Below are positions 43,566 through 52,727 of a DNA stretch of 61,272 bases, in pieces. A program made the translations under genes and the position numbers. Source of the stretch: Trachipleistophora hominis (taxonomy: Eukaryota > Microsporidia > Pleistophoridae). The DNA is taken from contig JH993814.1 in NCBI GenBank assembly GCA_000316135.1, positions 1,690-62,961 of the forward strand. Direction: 5' to 3'. Positions within the stretch are counted from its first letter, which is position 1, and each line of letters opens with the position of its first letter. The notes below the pieces were generated by a model that was not told where the DNA came from, searched no databases, and saw only the letters and a program-made list of their open reading frames with translations.

Positions 43566-45092
43566 ATGCACGAATTGTTCGCTGTTCCCCTCAAAACTGG
43601 TGAAATTGAAGACGCGATACGTAAATACGCCCATATCACGTTTAAAAAGAAAGGAGTGCCCAGAATAATAAACGCGGATAAACATTACAACGGATTCGTT
43701 GTAAGGAATGGTAACGATGTAAGGATGGAAGGTAAGTACCTGCTTGTCAGTGAATACGTGGAAGGATCTGTTGGTGTGACACTTTCTGTGAAGACTGAGG
43801 ATGCGTTTGATCGTTTTGTTGTGAAAGTGGGGGAAAGGATGAAAAGAGAGAATTATGATGTAGAGGAGATTTGCAGTATGGAAGACAATGGAAAGAAAAA
43901 TTATGAAAAGGAGGAGATTTGCAGTATGGAAGGTGACAACGGAAAGAAAGACAGTCATTCTGCTGCTGATGAGTGTTGTTGTACTAGAATTGGTGAATAT
44001 GGAATGGTGAGCAAGGAGAAAAAGCACCATGATGATGAAACGGGCACAAAACAGGAAATAGAGAATAACGGTGAAGTAAACGATGATGATAGAAAATATG
44101 ATACGATAAAACGGACGAAAGAGAACGGCTCATTTATCTTGGATCATTTTTGTATTGGCGTAGGTAAAATTAACGATAAATACGTCAGGAAGAGCCGCTG
44201 TGGCACGGAAGAAAATACGGAAGGACAAAAGGAGCGTGTCCTGCAACAGAATTGCTCTTCCCCACAGCACACCAATTCAATACGATCACCCCGTGTTGAA
44301 GCGTTTGTGCAGGATTTACTGCCCCGTTCGTTCGAGGTTCTAGGCAAAACGCTGATCCTCAATCTCAGCGATGATCAGAAAAAGTACAAAACAGAAATCG
44401 CGGAGTATTTCATTGATCTGGGGAGATACAAAACGATTTTTTTGAAAAAAGATGTCGTAAAAGAGCCGTACAGGACCACGGAGTACGAATTGCTGCTTGG
44501 TGAGGACAGCAAGGATGTGTTGTACGTAGAAAATGGCACAAAATTTGCGTTTAATATCGGCGATGTTTACTTTAACAGCAAGCTGAGCGGTGCGCGTGAG
44601 CAATTGGTGAATAAATTCAGGAAGAATGATGTCGTTGCGGACCTGTTCTGCGGAATAGGACCAATCAGCATACAGGCACTCAAAAGAGGATGCTACGTAA
44701 TCGCAAACGACATCAATCCCAAGGCAATCGAATCCTTTAAAAACAACCTAAAAATCAACAGAATAACAGCACGGCACGAGGTACACAACGAGGATGCTAA
44801 GGATGTGCTCCTAAGCCTCACAGACCGTGTGATAGAACATTTCGTTTTTAATCTGCCCGAGCTCAGCATCTACTTCATTAAATACGTGAAAGCATTCACG
44901 AACAGTGAGCTGCACTGCTACTTTTTCTGCAGAAAGGGACGCGATGTATTCGCGTACTTGCGGGAGGAGATCGGACTGGTCGCACCGCAAGGATGCATTA
45001 AGGAGTGCAGGAACGTAGCACCGTCAAAATTGTACTACTACATGGGCGTTGAGATTAAAGATTTACGGTGGTTAGAAGACGGGCGGGTTTGA
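43566..45092 (+). CDS. TRM5: tRNA (guanine37-N1)-methyltransferase Trm5
   Basis: Methylates G37 next to the anticodon, which prevents frameshifting. I start at 43566 (MHELFAVPLKTG), where CAGCCC abuts the ATG; further upstream the frame opens only at GTG. The 508-residue protein ends in a Rossmann-type SAM-binding domain: FNIGDVYFNSKLSGAREQLV, VVADLFCGIGPISIQALKRG, VIANDINPKAIESFKNNLK and the catalytic-pocket NLPELS. The N-terminal part is interrupted by a charged low-complexity insertion (about residues 90-235) with a repeated EEICSMEDNGKK. Such insertions recur in other enzymes of this window. Confidence 0.94.
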   Translation: MHELFAVPLKTGEIEDAIRKYAHITFKKKGVPRIINADKHYNGFVVRNGNDVRMEGKYLLVSEYVEGSVGVTLSVKTEDAFDRFVVKVGERMKRENYDVEEICSMEDNGKKNYEKEEICSMEGDNGKKDSHSAADECCCTRIGEYGMVSKEKKHHDDETGTKQEIENNGEVNDDDRKYDTIKRTKENGSFILDHFCIGVGKINDKYVRKSRCGTEENTEGQKERVLQQNCSSPQHTNSIRSPRVEAFVQDLLPRSFEVLGKTLILNLSDDQKKYKTEIAEYFIDLGRYKTIFLKKDVVKEPYRTTEYELLLGEDSKDVLYVENGTKFAFNIGDVYFNSKLSGAREQLVNKFRKNDVVADLFCGIGPISIQALKRGCYVIANDINPKAIESFKNNLKINRITARHEVHNEDAKDVLLSLTDRVIEHFVFNLPELSIYFIKYVKAFTNSELHCYFFCRKGRDVFAYLREEIGLVAPQGCIKECRNVAPSKLYYYMGVEIKDLRWLEDGRV

Positions 45093-45683
45093 AGGCGTTA
45101 TATTGCCATCACAGCGATTGGTCGTATAAGAACGGTTTTGATAGTCAAATGTAGAGAATGGTCGTGTAAAGACCGTATTATTTTCTTAAGCCGCATTTAC
45201 TGATGAAACGGTGATAAAAATAAAATTAAACTTTTCTACTTGATGTACACCAACAAAACGTTTATTTCATGAAATGATGTAATTTAACATTTCTGTTCTA
45301 TATTTAACACCTCAGGGCTTAGAAGTACAGTTTGAGACATCCTACGAATGTATACTCTCACTGTTTATCAAATTAAAAAGTATAAAATATGCTATATGTG
45401 ATCTTAAAAGCTTATTTAGAACAATAATTATTACAAAATACGTAGCAATTACCTCGTTATTTGAAACTCAATCAATCTCTGATACTTACATTAACACTGA
45501 TTTAATCGTTATGGCTCAAACAAAGCGTTTGCTGTCTTGGTGCATTGTAATGCCTTGCCTGTCGTTCTCTCCTCACACGTGTCCCTTTTGCACGTACATT
45601 TCGCCAGGCTGACTGGTAACAAAATGGAACGGGGAGTGTAACAAAGAATAAAACAGTGATAACTCCGTAATTAGTTATTTTAT
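45093..45683. other. Intergenic between convergent genes
   Basis: AT-rich 590 bp after Trm5 and beyond the Ubc7 stop. A faint 3'-block-like word (GGTGATAAAAATAAAATTAA at 45210) is present but not convincing. No gene. Confidence 0.4.
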
Positions 45684-46169
45684 TCATTCTAATGTCTTTT
45701 GTGTCAGTCTTAGCACCCTCTTGTCGTAAAGTGCCTTGTCCTCTCTGAACTCCCTTGCCGCGTCCAAATTGGCCGGGCTGTCAGAATTTGGCCAATTTAG
45801 AAGAGCAACGATGCTGAGAATGACACTCTCGGGATTTCGTACAGGCATCCACCGCTCAGCAACACACTCGTACTCATAAAGATCGTCTCCGGGCTCGTGC
45901 AGAATAGAAATGCACACGTTGCCGTCCTTGTCGATGTTAGGATGCCACATGTCAGACACAAACCGAAATTTTGGTGGTGAATCAGGGTAGTTCTCAGGAA
46001 ACTGCATTATCGCCTTGAATATCCCGTTCTCGTACAAAGTGTTCGATGGGCCAAGTATTATCACCTCCCACGTGTAAATGTTGCCGTCCACCAACCCCAC
46101 CGAAAATGACGGGTTGTCCTTTGTTCTTTTAAATTCCTTGTGCAGAAAAGCTGATGATCGTGTGAGCAT
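45684..46169 (-). CDS. UBC7: Ubiquitin-conjugating enzyme Ubc7/UBE2G
   Basis: E2 enzyme of ER-associated degradation, which receives ubiquitin from E1 and works with membrane RING ligases. The 161 residues span the complete UBC fold: HPN at 76-78, catalytic Cys86 (NVCISIL) and the acidic loop HEPGDDLYEYECVAERW (91-107), which is characteristic of the Ubc7/Cdc34 class. The C-terminus (SPANLDAAREFRED) matches UBE2G. The start is supported by AACCCCGTGGGTAGAATCG before the ATG. A tandem repeat lies about 150 bp upstream. Confidence 0.95.
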   Translation of the reverse strand: MLTRSSAFLHKEFKRTKDNPSFSVGLVDGNIYTWEVIILGPSNTLYENGIFKAIMQFPENYPDSPPKFRFVSDMWHPNIDKDGNVCISILHEPGDDLYEYECVAERWMPVRNPESVILSIVALLNWPNSDSPANLDAAREFREDKALYDKRVLRLTQKTLE

Positions 46170-46314
46170 CGATTCTACCCACGGGGTTAAAACAATTTAT
46201 TTATTGGCGATCTGTAACAGATCCAGTGAAACAAGCAATTGTAAAGTAAATAGAGGAGGTAGGCGATTGATACAGCCAAAACAAGCAATAGAAAAAGAAA
46301 AAAGTATTTGTTAC

Positions 46315-46465
46315 ACGATGATACGCTTTCATAATCAAAGTTAATGTTAAGGTACGCTTTCATATTTAGACTTAATAATAAGATACGCTTTCATAATCAA
46401 AGTAATGTTGGTGGCATGCACTCATATTTAGACTTAATAATAAGATACGCTTTCATAATCAAAGT
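46315..46465. repeat. Tandem repeat, about 62-bp unit
   Basis: GATACGCTTTCATAATCAAAG occurs at about 46319, 46382 and 46443, separated by CATATTTAGACTTAATAATA. The array lies upstream of Ubc7. Confidence 0.85.
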
Positions 46466-46694
46466 TAATCTTAAGACACACACTCACAATTAGAACGTAT
46501 GTATTATTAATGTTGCACTGACGAGCACCAATCTCGTCATCTAAAAACGAACAAATGATGTATCGCACGAGGAAACACTTCATCGACAATTAAAAAGGTC
46601 ACGGATCGTAACTTGACAGCTGAGTCAGGAACCCTCTCATTCTGAAAATTGTAATTGGTGTAACAATACACGTGGTATTTTTGCGAATGTTACC

Positions 46695-46794
46695 CCATGA
46701 ATCAAAGAATGGTGGCCATGATCAGCCCCAACGGACCAGAGAAGTGCGTGTTGGTTTGAAAGATGAACCAATAAAAACGCTTTTAGTAAAAAAA
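46695..46794 (+). repeat. Hairpin element copy R
   Basis: CCATGAATC, then GGTGGCCATGATC, then AGCCC, CAAC, GGACC (three of five pairs), AGAGAAGTGCGTGTTGG and AAACGCTTTTAGTAAA. The 5' block is well preserved; the stem is partly eroded. Confidence 0.7.
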
Positions 46795-47129
46795 TGAAAA
46801 TCAGCAACGCAACTAATTCGTACATCTAATGAGGACTGCGTGGTGTTTATCAATGACTAATAGCCTTTAGATGAGTAACCAATATCTATACCATATAATA
46901 AATATTGTATAAATATTGTGTGTATTACAGCATTTTTTATCAGAATTAAATATTTTAATGGATTTTAACAGCGTTGTATCTCAATTGACACTCTATCTGA
47001 GCAATAATTCTATTGATGCCCTTTCAGGGCATCATTTTATAATTGCCATTCTATCAAAATAAAACATTCTTATTAAAACTATCAGGGCGATGTATTGTAG
47101 TCGTGTATTTTACAGAAGGGAGATATTCT

Positions 47130-47252
47130 TATGAATATTTTTATGAATATTGTTATGAATATTGTTATAAATATTGTTATGAATATTGTTATAAATATTT
47201 TTACGAATATTGTTATAAATATTGTTATGAATATTTTTATGAATATTTTTAT
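47130..47252. repeat. Tandem repeat, 12-bp unit
   Basis: Ten units of GAATATTGTTAT, AAATATTGTTAT or GAATATTTTTAT. Being a multiple of three it keeps an open frame into the uS17 gene and falsely lengthens that ORF at its N-terminus (MNIVMNIVINIV). Confidence 0.9.
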
Positions 47253-47346
47253 TATCAGCACTCATACATTTCATTTTCTCTGGACCCTACAAAACGCTCA
47301 ATTTGCAAAAGTGAAAATTTTTAAAAATTTTTGTATGCCCTTCTCA

Positions 47347-47814
47347 ATGGTTGAGACACTCACGAAGTTTAAGATCTACCCGCAACAGCCACAGATATAC
47401 AACAATCCTAAGAATGAAGAGAAGAAAAGATACTACAGACAGGTAGGATATGGTATAACAGTGCCAGAGACAGCCATAAACGGCACGTACATCGATAAGA
47501 ACTGTCCATTCACAGGAAGCGTTCGGTTGTACGGAAAATTTATCAAGGCTGAGGTACTGAAGATGAAGCAGGTACGGACAATCATCTGCATCAAGAAATA
47601 CTTCTTTTACGTCAAGAAGTACAAGAGATATGAGAGGAGGCAGAAGAAATTTGCTGTGCACTTTCCGCCGTGTTTTGAGGGCCTTGTGAACGTGGGTGAT
47701 ATCGTTAATTGTGCACTTGTAAGACCGCTTTCAAAAACGAAGAGGTTCGTAGTGGTGGGCGTTGAAAACAAGATAGTGCCGGAGAAGAAATATAAAACGT
47801 TGGAGGATCTTTAA
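47347..47814 (+). CDS. RPS11: Ribosomal protein uS17 (S11 of eukaryotes)
   Basis: Component of the small ribosomal subunit. The 155 residues match eukaryotic S11 throughout: RYYRQVGYGITVPETAINGT, YIDKNCPFTGSVRLYGK, VLKMKQVRTIICIKKYFFYV, KKYKRYERRQKKFAVHFPPC and VGDIVNCALVRPLSKTKRFV. I choose the ATG at 47347 (MVETLTKF). It has GCCCTTCTCA directly upstream and an AAAATTTTTAAAAATTTTT stretch of the kind seen before microsporidian ribosomal protein genes. The frame is open further upstream only through the 12-bp repeat. Confidence 0.95.
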   Translation: MVETLTKFKIYPQQPQIYNNPKNEEKKRYYRQVGYGITVPETAINGTYIDKNCPFTGSVRLYGKFIKAEVLKMKQVRTIICIKKYFFYVKKYKRYERRQKKFAVHFPPCFEGLVNVGDIVNCALVRPLSKTKRFVVVGVENKIVPEKKYKTLEDL

Positions 47815-48219
47815 TTAAAAGGAGTGCTACGATTTACTGTTTGCAGCTGCCTAAGAGGTGCCATTGCGTGTTGCCGTTGTTATTGTTCCCACTCTTGTTT
47901 TTTCTTCAATTTTCACAGCCGTACGTTTAAAGATCAAATAGAAATTCATAACCTTGTAGGTCAAAGGGGCTGTGACATTCAGTGCCATGCATTGTAATGA
48001 TATGCTTTAATGTAGCCTATGTTTAGAGATATAGGATAAGTTTAATGTTTTTTATTAAAGGCATTTTTAATCGACCCTGATATTACTCGAAGCAAGGACA
48101 AAAATTGTTATTCTCCTGGGGATGCCTTTAATTAAAAATATTACCTCTCCGAACAAATAGAATGTTTCAAAACCAACGTTTTAAAATGTGCGTGGGTGGG
48201 CCTATGGAGATAAAAAATG
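47815..48219. other. Intergenic between uS17 and tRNA-Lys
   Basis: About 400 bp of AT-rich sequence; it contains the T-run terminator of the minus-strand tRNA (plus-strand A run at 48212-48217). Nothing else seen. Confidence 0.4.
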
Positions 48220-48292
48220 CGCCCCGATAGGGACTCGAACCCTAGACCCTCAGATTAAAAGTCTGATGCTCTACCGACTGAGCTACCAGGGC
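48220..48292 (-). tRNA. tRNA-Lys (anticodon UUU)
   Basis: 73-nt tRNA without intron. Acceptor GCCCTGG pairs with TCGGGGC (one G-T at each of positions 5 and 7). The D arm is GCTC..GAGC, the anticodon arm TCAGA-CTTTTAA-TCTGA with anticodon TTT, and the T arm TAGGG-TTCGAGT-CCCTA, with discriminator G. Internal promoter boxes (TAGCTCAGTCGG and GGTTCGAGTCC) are canonical and TTTTTT follows shortly after the 3' end as terminator. CCA is not encoded, so the CCA enzyme of this window would add it. Confidence 0.97.
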
Positions 48293-48727
48293 TTGTGATA
48301 GATAATTCACGGATGACATAAAGACATTACTTCTGTCAAAGGAATTTGATAGAAATGACAGCGATACGTACATTTTTATTATACTTTAAGACACAAAAAG
48401 GCGTAATTGTGCCATACCTGATCCAGAACCAGCATTATCCTAAATCTTTGGTACTTTTGTTAAATATATAAACGTAATTGAGGTGTATTGCAAATAATAA
48501 ATATACTCTCCGTTTAATTTACTACTTTAGTAACATCTTAGCTGACAAGAATTTTACAGATCGTTCTTATCACGATACAATGATTAAACAGCCCTGTTGC
48601 ACGGCGAAGAGCGTTCTCACCGATCTCTTGAACAATTCACCCGAATCACCAACATTCTCTTTCCCACCCATTTCTTGTAACCCGCCTGTCACATTCTACG
48701 CTTTTAATCCCGCAAAAACGGCCACCC
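48293..48727. other. Divergent region tRNA-Lys / dolichol kinase
   Basis: About 430 bp; no gene. The plus-strand ORF at 48478-48843 is in another frame than the kinase and starts at TTG; I consider it chance. Confidence 0.45.
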
Positions 48728-49651
48728 ATGCCATTCAAAATTTTTCCAAACCTTGTCAATGGATCGTTCGCCTACATTTTCTTCTTCTGGAGCGATTTAC
48801 ATTTTGTAGAAACGCTCGTGTACTACTACTACCTGACGGTTAACATAAAGAGCTTCAACACGAAGGAGAACATCCTCATAAGCCTGTGCGTGCCTTTTAT
48901 CCGGGAGAACATTGAGGACCAGAGCCTGTTCAACGCGGTGTTCTACTACTACGTGATAAATCCGGAGGATAAATGGATGATAGGGCAGATATTTGAGCTG
49001 GTGGCGACGTTCAGGATGGACGTGCCGCGGCTGTTGATCGATTATTTGCTGTACTTCCTGTTCTACTACAAGCTGTTCGTGTTCTGGATGATTATGATCA
49101 CACTGCTCTTCATTGTCCAGCTGAGCATCCTCCGGTGTAACAACAACTGGAAGAGAAAGGCGATACACTTCTTCATGCTGCCGTGCATATCCAACATGAA
49201 CTACTTCACGCGCTACAACCTGGACATAATCATTCTGCTCAACGTTTTTCTGAGCGTTAACTTCAAGCGCTCCGCGTTTTTCAAGCACTTCACGAGCCAG
49301 AAGGACCACGGCAACATTCCCATCTCAAATGTCCTGATTCTCTGCTCCACGTACTACCCGTACTACTTCCTCGAGAAGTGCGAGGATTTCATCGCGCTGC
49401 TGATAACGGTCTTTATGCTTGACAGCGTAGCATCGATCATAGGCACGTATCTTGAGAAAAAGGGCAAGAGCATACAGGGCATGCTCTCTGGCGTGCTCTC
49501 TGCGATCGTTCTGCACTACATGCTGTTCAGAAATTTTAACTACGTGTTCTACTACTTCACGATGGGAATGATCGAGTACTTCGTATCATGCAATGATAAT
49601 CTTGTACTGCCGTTCTTCTCCGTGCTCTTTTTTAAGTTCCAGTCCTCGTAG
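48728..49651 (+). CDS. SEC59: Dolichol kinase (Sec59-like)
   Basis: CTP-dependent ER membrane kinase that makes dolichyl phosphate, the lipid carrier for glycosylation. The 307-residue protein has several membrane segments (for example about 105-133, 165-178, 221-240 and 255-285). The family's active-site region is DSVASIIGTYLEKKGKSIQG (residues 232-251), followed by the terminal CNDNLVLPFFS (288-298). RKAIHFFMLP (143-152) corresponds to the conserved RK..H segment. It lacks the long N-terminal membrane region of animal and yeast enzymes. The start is supported by GGCCACCC directly before the ATG. Codon use is GC-rich compared with Rab11 next to it. Confidence 0.85.
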   Translation: MPFKIFPNLVNGSFAYIFFFWSDLHFVETLVYYYYLTVNIKSFNTKENILISLCVPFIRENIEDQSLFNAVFYYYVINPEDKWMIGQIFELVATFRMDVPRLLIDYLLYFLFYYKLFVFWMIMITLLFIVQLSILRCNNNWKRKAIHFFMLPCISNMNYFTRYNLDIIILLNVFLSVNFKRSAFFKHFTSQKDHGNIPISNVLILCSTYYPYYFLEKCEDFIALLITVFMLDSVASIIGTYLEKKGKSIQGMLSGVLSAIVLHYMLFRNFNYVFYYFTMGMIEYFVSCNDNLVLPFFSVLFFKFQSS

Positions 49652-50617
49652 TTGTTCCCACTGGAATAAAAACGCCGTTTTATCTGGGCAAGGCATCGCT
49701 GCGGAGTGCCGAATTCTCCGATGAAAAACTAAAAATGTAATATTTGTACACTGCAGTGTTTATTTTGGTTCGTATACGTGGCGTAGGATGAAAGTGTTTA
49801 TTTGATGGGCGAGTATTTAAGTCCTGGTTACACCGGTGCATTGAGAGTTAGTGTATGAGAACGTAATGACCAGGTCATCGTAAGATAACCTACTGAGATG
49901 ATTTTATGAGATGGATGTCTTAATACAAGTACAGCACCAGGTTGTACGCGTTTCATCACGATCGGTCAGAGCAGCATTTACATACCGTTGAATTAAGAAG
50001 AGGATGGTTCTGTAATTTCTATAACGTGGTAATAAAATATTTAATGTCATTGTCTTGTAACCATCACTTAAAGTGTTGCTGTTCTGTTCTTACAGGGAAT
50101 GTTTACGTGTGTGCTCTATCAGGGCTGCTTTATGGTGTTATCGTGTGGTTTATCTGTGGTGGTGGGAATAATCAAAATTGTAAGTAAAATGGCCGTTTTA
50201 TTCGTATTTGGTGCGGTGGGTCTTGTCGGTGGTTAATTTGGTATGAATGACGAGTACGGCCTGTCGTATGTAATATGATGTGTAACGTTTGATTTACGTG
50301 TAAATTCTGTTTTTATGGTGGTTGTTGGGTTATTAGCGTATGCACGGGCATCTTGGCTGAATATTGGGATTGGTGAAGAGACGCTTTAAATTACATGAAC
50401 ATAACGATGAGGAGTTCATCACACTCTCCTGACGTAATGTGAACACGCCGTGCCTGTTCGGCAATGCCACTGTGAATTTATCACACTCTCCCGACGTAAT
50501 GTGAACACGCCGTGCCTGTCCGGCAATGTCCCGATCATGTGGATCAGTGATGAAACATTTCCAAAACAAAGTTACGGCGTTTAAAAAGGAATTTAAAACA
50601 AAGACACGCACAGTGAA
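49652..50617. other. Intergenic upstream of Rab11
   Basis: Contains the direct repeat near 50418-50528. The ORF at 49942-50187 starts at TTG and shows no similarity. No gene seen. Confidence 0.45.
50418..50528. repeat. 50-bp direct repeat upstream of Rab11
   Basis: ATCACACTCTCCTGACGTAA plus TGTGAACACGCCGTGCCTGT and CGGCAATG occurs at 50418 and 50480 (period 62) with few differences. The second copy ends about 90 bp before the Rab11 ATG, so it may be part of the promoter. Confidence 0.85.
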
Positions 50618-51241
50618 ATGGAAAACTACGATTACCTTTTCAAAATAGTACTGATTGGCGACTCAGGCGTGGGAAAGACTAATTTACTGTCTCAACTAAC
50701 ACGGAAAGAGTTCTCTGCCGAGACAAAAGCTACGATTGGCGTGGAATTTGCAACTAAAACATTCAAAATCGACAGCCTGGTGATTAAGGCACAAATTTGG
50801 GACACTGCGGGGCAGGAAAGATACAGAGCTATAACCTCTGCCTACTACAGAGGCACGCTAGGTGCTCTTGTAGTGTACGATATTACCCGGAAATCAACAC
50901 TAAGCAATGCTACCAAGCACTGGCTTACTCAGCTCAAGGAATACTCGGGCGAAGAAATAGAAATAATGCTGGTTGGCAACAAAACTGATCTGGAAGACGA
51001 AAGAACGGTCACTGTTGCGTGTGGAAATGATGCAGCCAAGTCAAATAACCTTAATTTTCTTGAAACTTCGGCCTTGGATGGCAGCAATGTTGAAAAAGCG
51101 TTTGAAGAGCTGATCAAAGCGGTGTATAGAAAACGAAAAGCTTTAGATCCCGAGTTTAAGGAGATGCTTTCAAGAACAGAGCCTGTGAGAAACAAGAAGA
51201 TAATACAAATAAAAAAAAAGAAAAAGAAGAGTTGCTGTTAA
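50618..51241 (+). CDS. YPT31: Rab GTPase, Rab11/Ypt31-like
   Basis: Small GTPase of late Golgi and recycling-endosome traffic. In 207 residues: P-loop GDSGVGKT (14-21), [12 protein letters not shown] (effector), [20 protein letters not shown] (57-76), GNKTDLED and [14 protein letters not shown], ending in a Lys-rich tail and CC (KKKKKSCC). [17 protein letters not shown] and the IGVEFATK segment place it with Rab11/Ypt31. No CCC tract precedes the ATG (ACACGCACAGTGAA), unlike most genes here. Codon use is AT-rich. Confidence 0.95.
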   Translation: MENYDYLFKIVLIGDSGVGKTNLLSQLTRKEFSAETKATIGVEFATKTFKIDSLVIKAQIWDTAGQERYRAITSAYYRGTLGALVVYDITRKSTLSNATKHWLTQLKEYSGEEIEIMLVGNKTDLEDERTVTVACGNDAAKSNNLNFLETSALDGSNVEKAFEELIKAVYRKRKALDPEFKEMLSRTEPVRNKKIIQIKKKKKKSCC

Positions 51242-52727
51242 ATAAATTTGGACCAATTAAAATTATAAATTTAGGCGTGTTGCTAAGTTTGAGGTAAATA
51301 GAAATTGTGGTATCATATCACGTGTTTTCAAACAGCAATTTTTTAGAAAATTTTCATAAGAGAGCGTTTAAGTGAAATAGTAAGTAATATAAGATTTATT
51401 ACCTTTAATAACTATCTAATGTATTAAAAACGTTAAATAAATTACACGATCCTTTACAACTGTGTTCAATTATCCGCTTCACGGCTTCGTACATACTTTT
51501 CTAATATACCGAGATCAACTATGGCTGCAGGCGTGTGGTCTATGTGATAAATTATATTGTGAGATGTATAAAATGAAAAACATGCGTTCTTAGTAAAAGG
51601 CGGTGGACAAAGCTATCGAATAAGGTAATAATTCTGCGTAATTTCTGTCAATGATAATCCGCAACAACTTTTTACAAAACGTGCTTTTATTCACCATTTC
51701 ATACACCACGTGATACATAATAATCTCTACAATTTAATCTAAATAATATTTATGAGCTAAGTTTCAATAATATACCTGTTTCTTAATCACAACGTATGTT
51801 GAGATGTTTAAAGGATTAGAATTACTTCCCAATCAAAATCTTCAGTTTTGCAAGCGGCAGTGTTCAGCATTCTATGTTAACCGTAATAGCAGATGCGTAA
51901 ATTCACATTATAGCCATAAATAATTGTACGTAAGTTGTATGTTATGCGTTTGTTTTTACAGTATATGCGATCATTTGAAAAACACTCAACTATTAATCAA
52001 GGATTTCCTCTTATGTACGATTTATTTACTCTGTAGAAAAAGGTTTTGGTTTTTATCTTGAGAATTGTTGTTATTTTTTCTTGAAAACGTTAGCTCGTAC
52101 TACCAAAATAGAAAAAAATAATGAGAGAGAAGCTAAATTATTGAATGATTTCTTGTTATACTTCGATGTTTTATTGTTGTATTATCAGCAAAAGAATTCA
52201 TCGGCAGTTCTTTTCTATATTTTATGTTTCATTTCTTTGCAGCTTTAATAGTGCGTTATCGAAAACTCGATTGGTAATTCAAATAGAAGCGGAGAGCATT
52301 AAAAAGATATGAATATATTATACAGATCACGTACGATCTCGCATCATGTATTCTCTCGGCTTAGCAAACGGTAGAATTCATATTAGCAGGAATTAGTGGT
52401 AGGATTCTGATGAGGAGCAAACATTCATCTTATGATTAAAGAAAATACGAACAGTTATTACTTTAAAAATCATATTTTGGCACTCTTTGAACTAAACTGT
52501 TAGAGAAACCGCGAATATCATACCATTGCATTGAATGAATGCAAATCAATGGTAATTAGTAGAAGAGAATAATGTTATAGAGTAGGTAATACCAATAAGA
52601 ACAATAATAATGGCGCGTATTACTCTGCTCTGCGAAAAAGTTACGATATAAAATGTAGTATTGTGAAGTATAATTTATTAAAACGGTTTTTATGACCAAC
52701 AATATATGCATGGCACATATTTCTGGT
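51242..52727. other. Intergenic between convergent genes
   Basis: About 1.5 kb AT-rich. A very diverged hairpin-element 3' block may lie near 51535-51600 (TTGTGAGATGTATAAAATG..GCGTTCTTAGTAAAA). No gene seen. Confidence 0.4.

Larger units (their letters stand above)
46170..47346. other. Divergent promoter region of Ubc7 and uS17
   Basis: Holds the 62-bp tandem repeat, hairpin element R and the 12-bp repeat array next to uS17. No gene seen. Confidence 0.5.
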
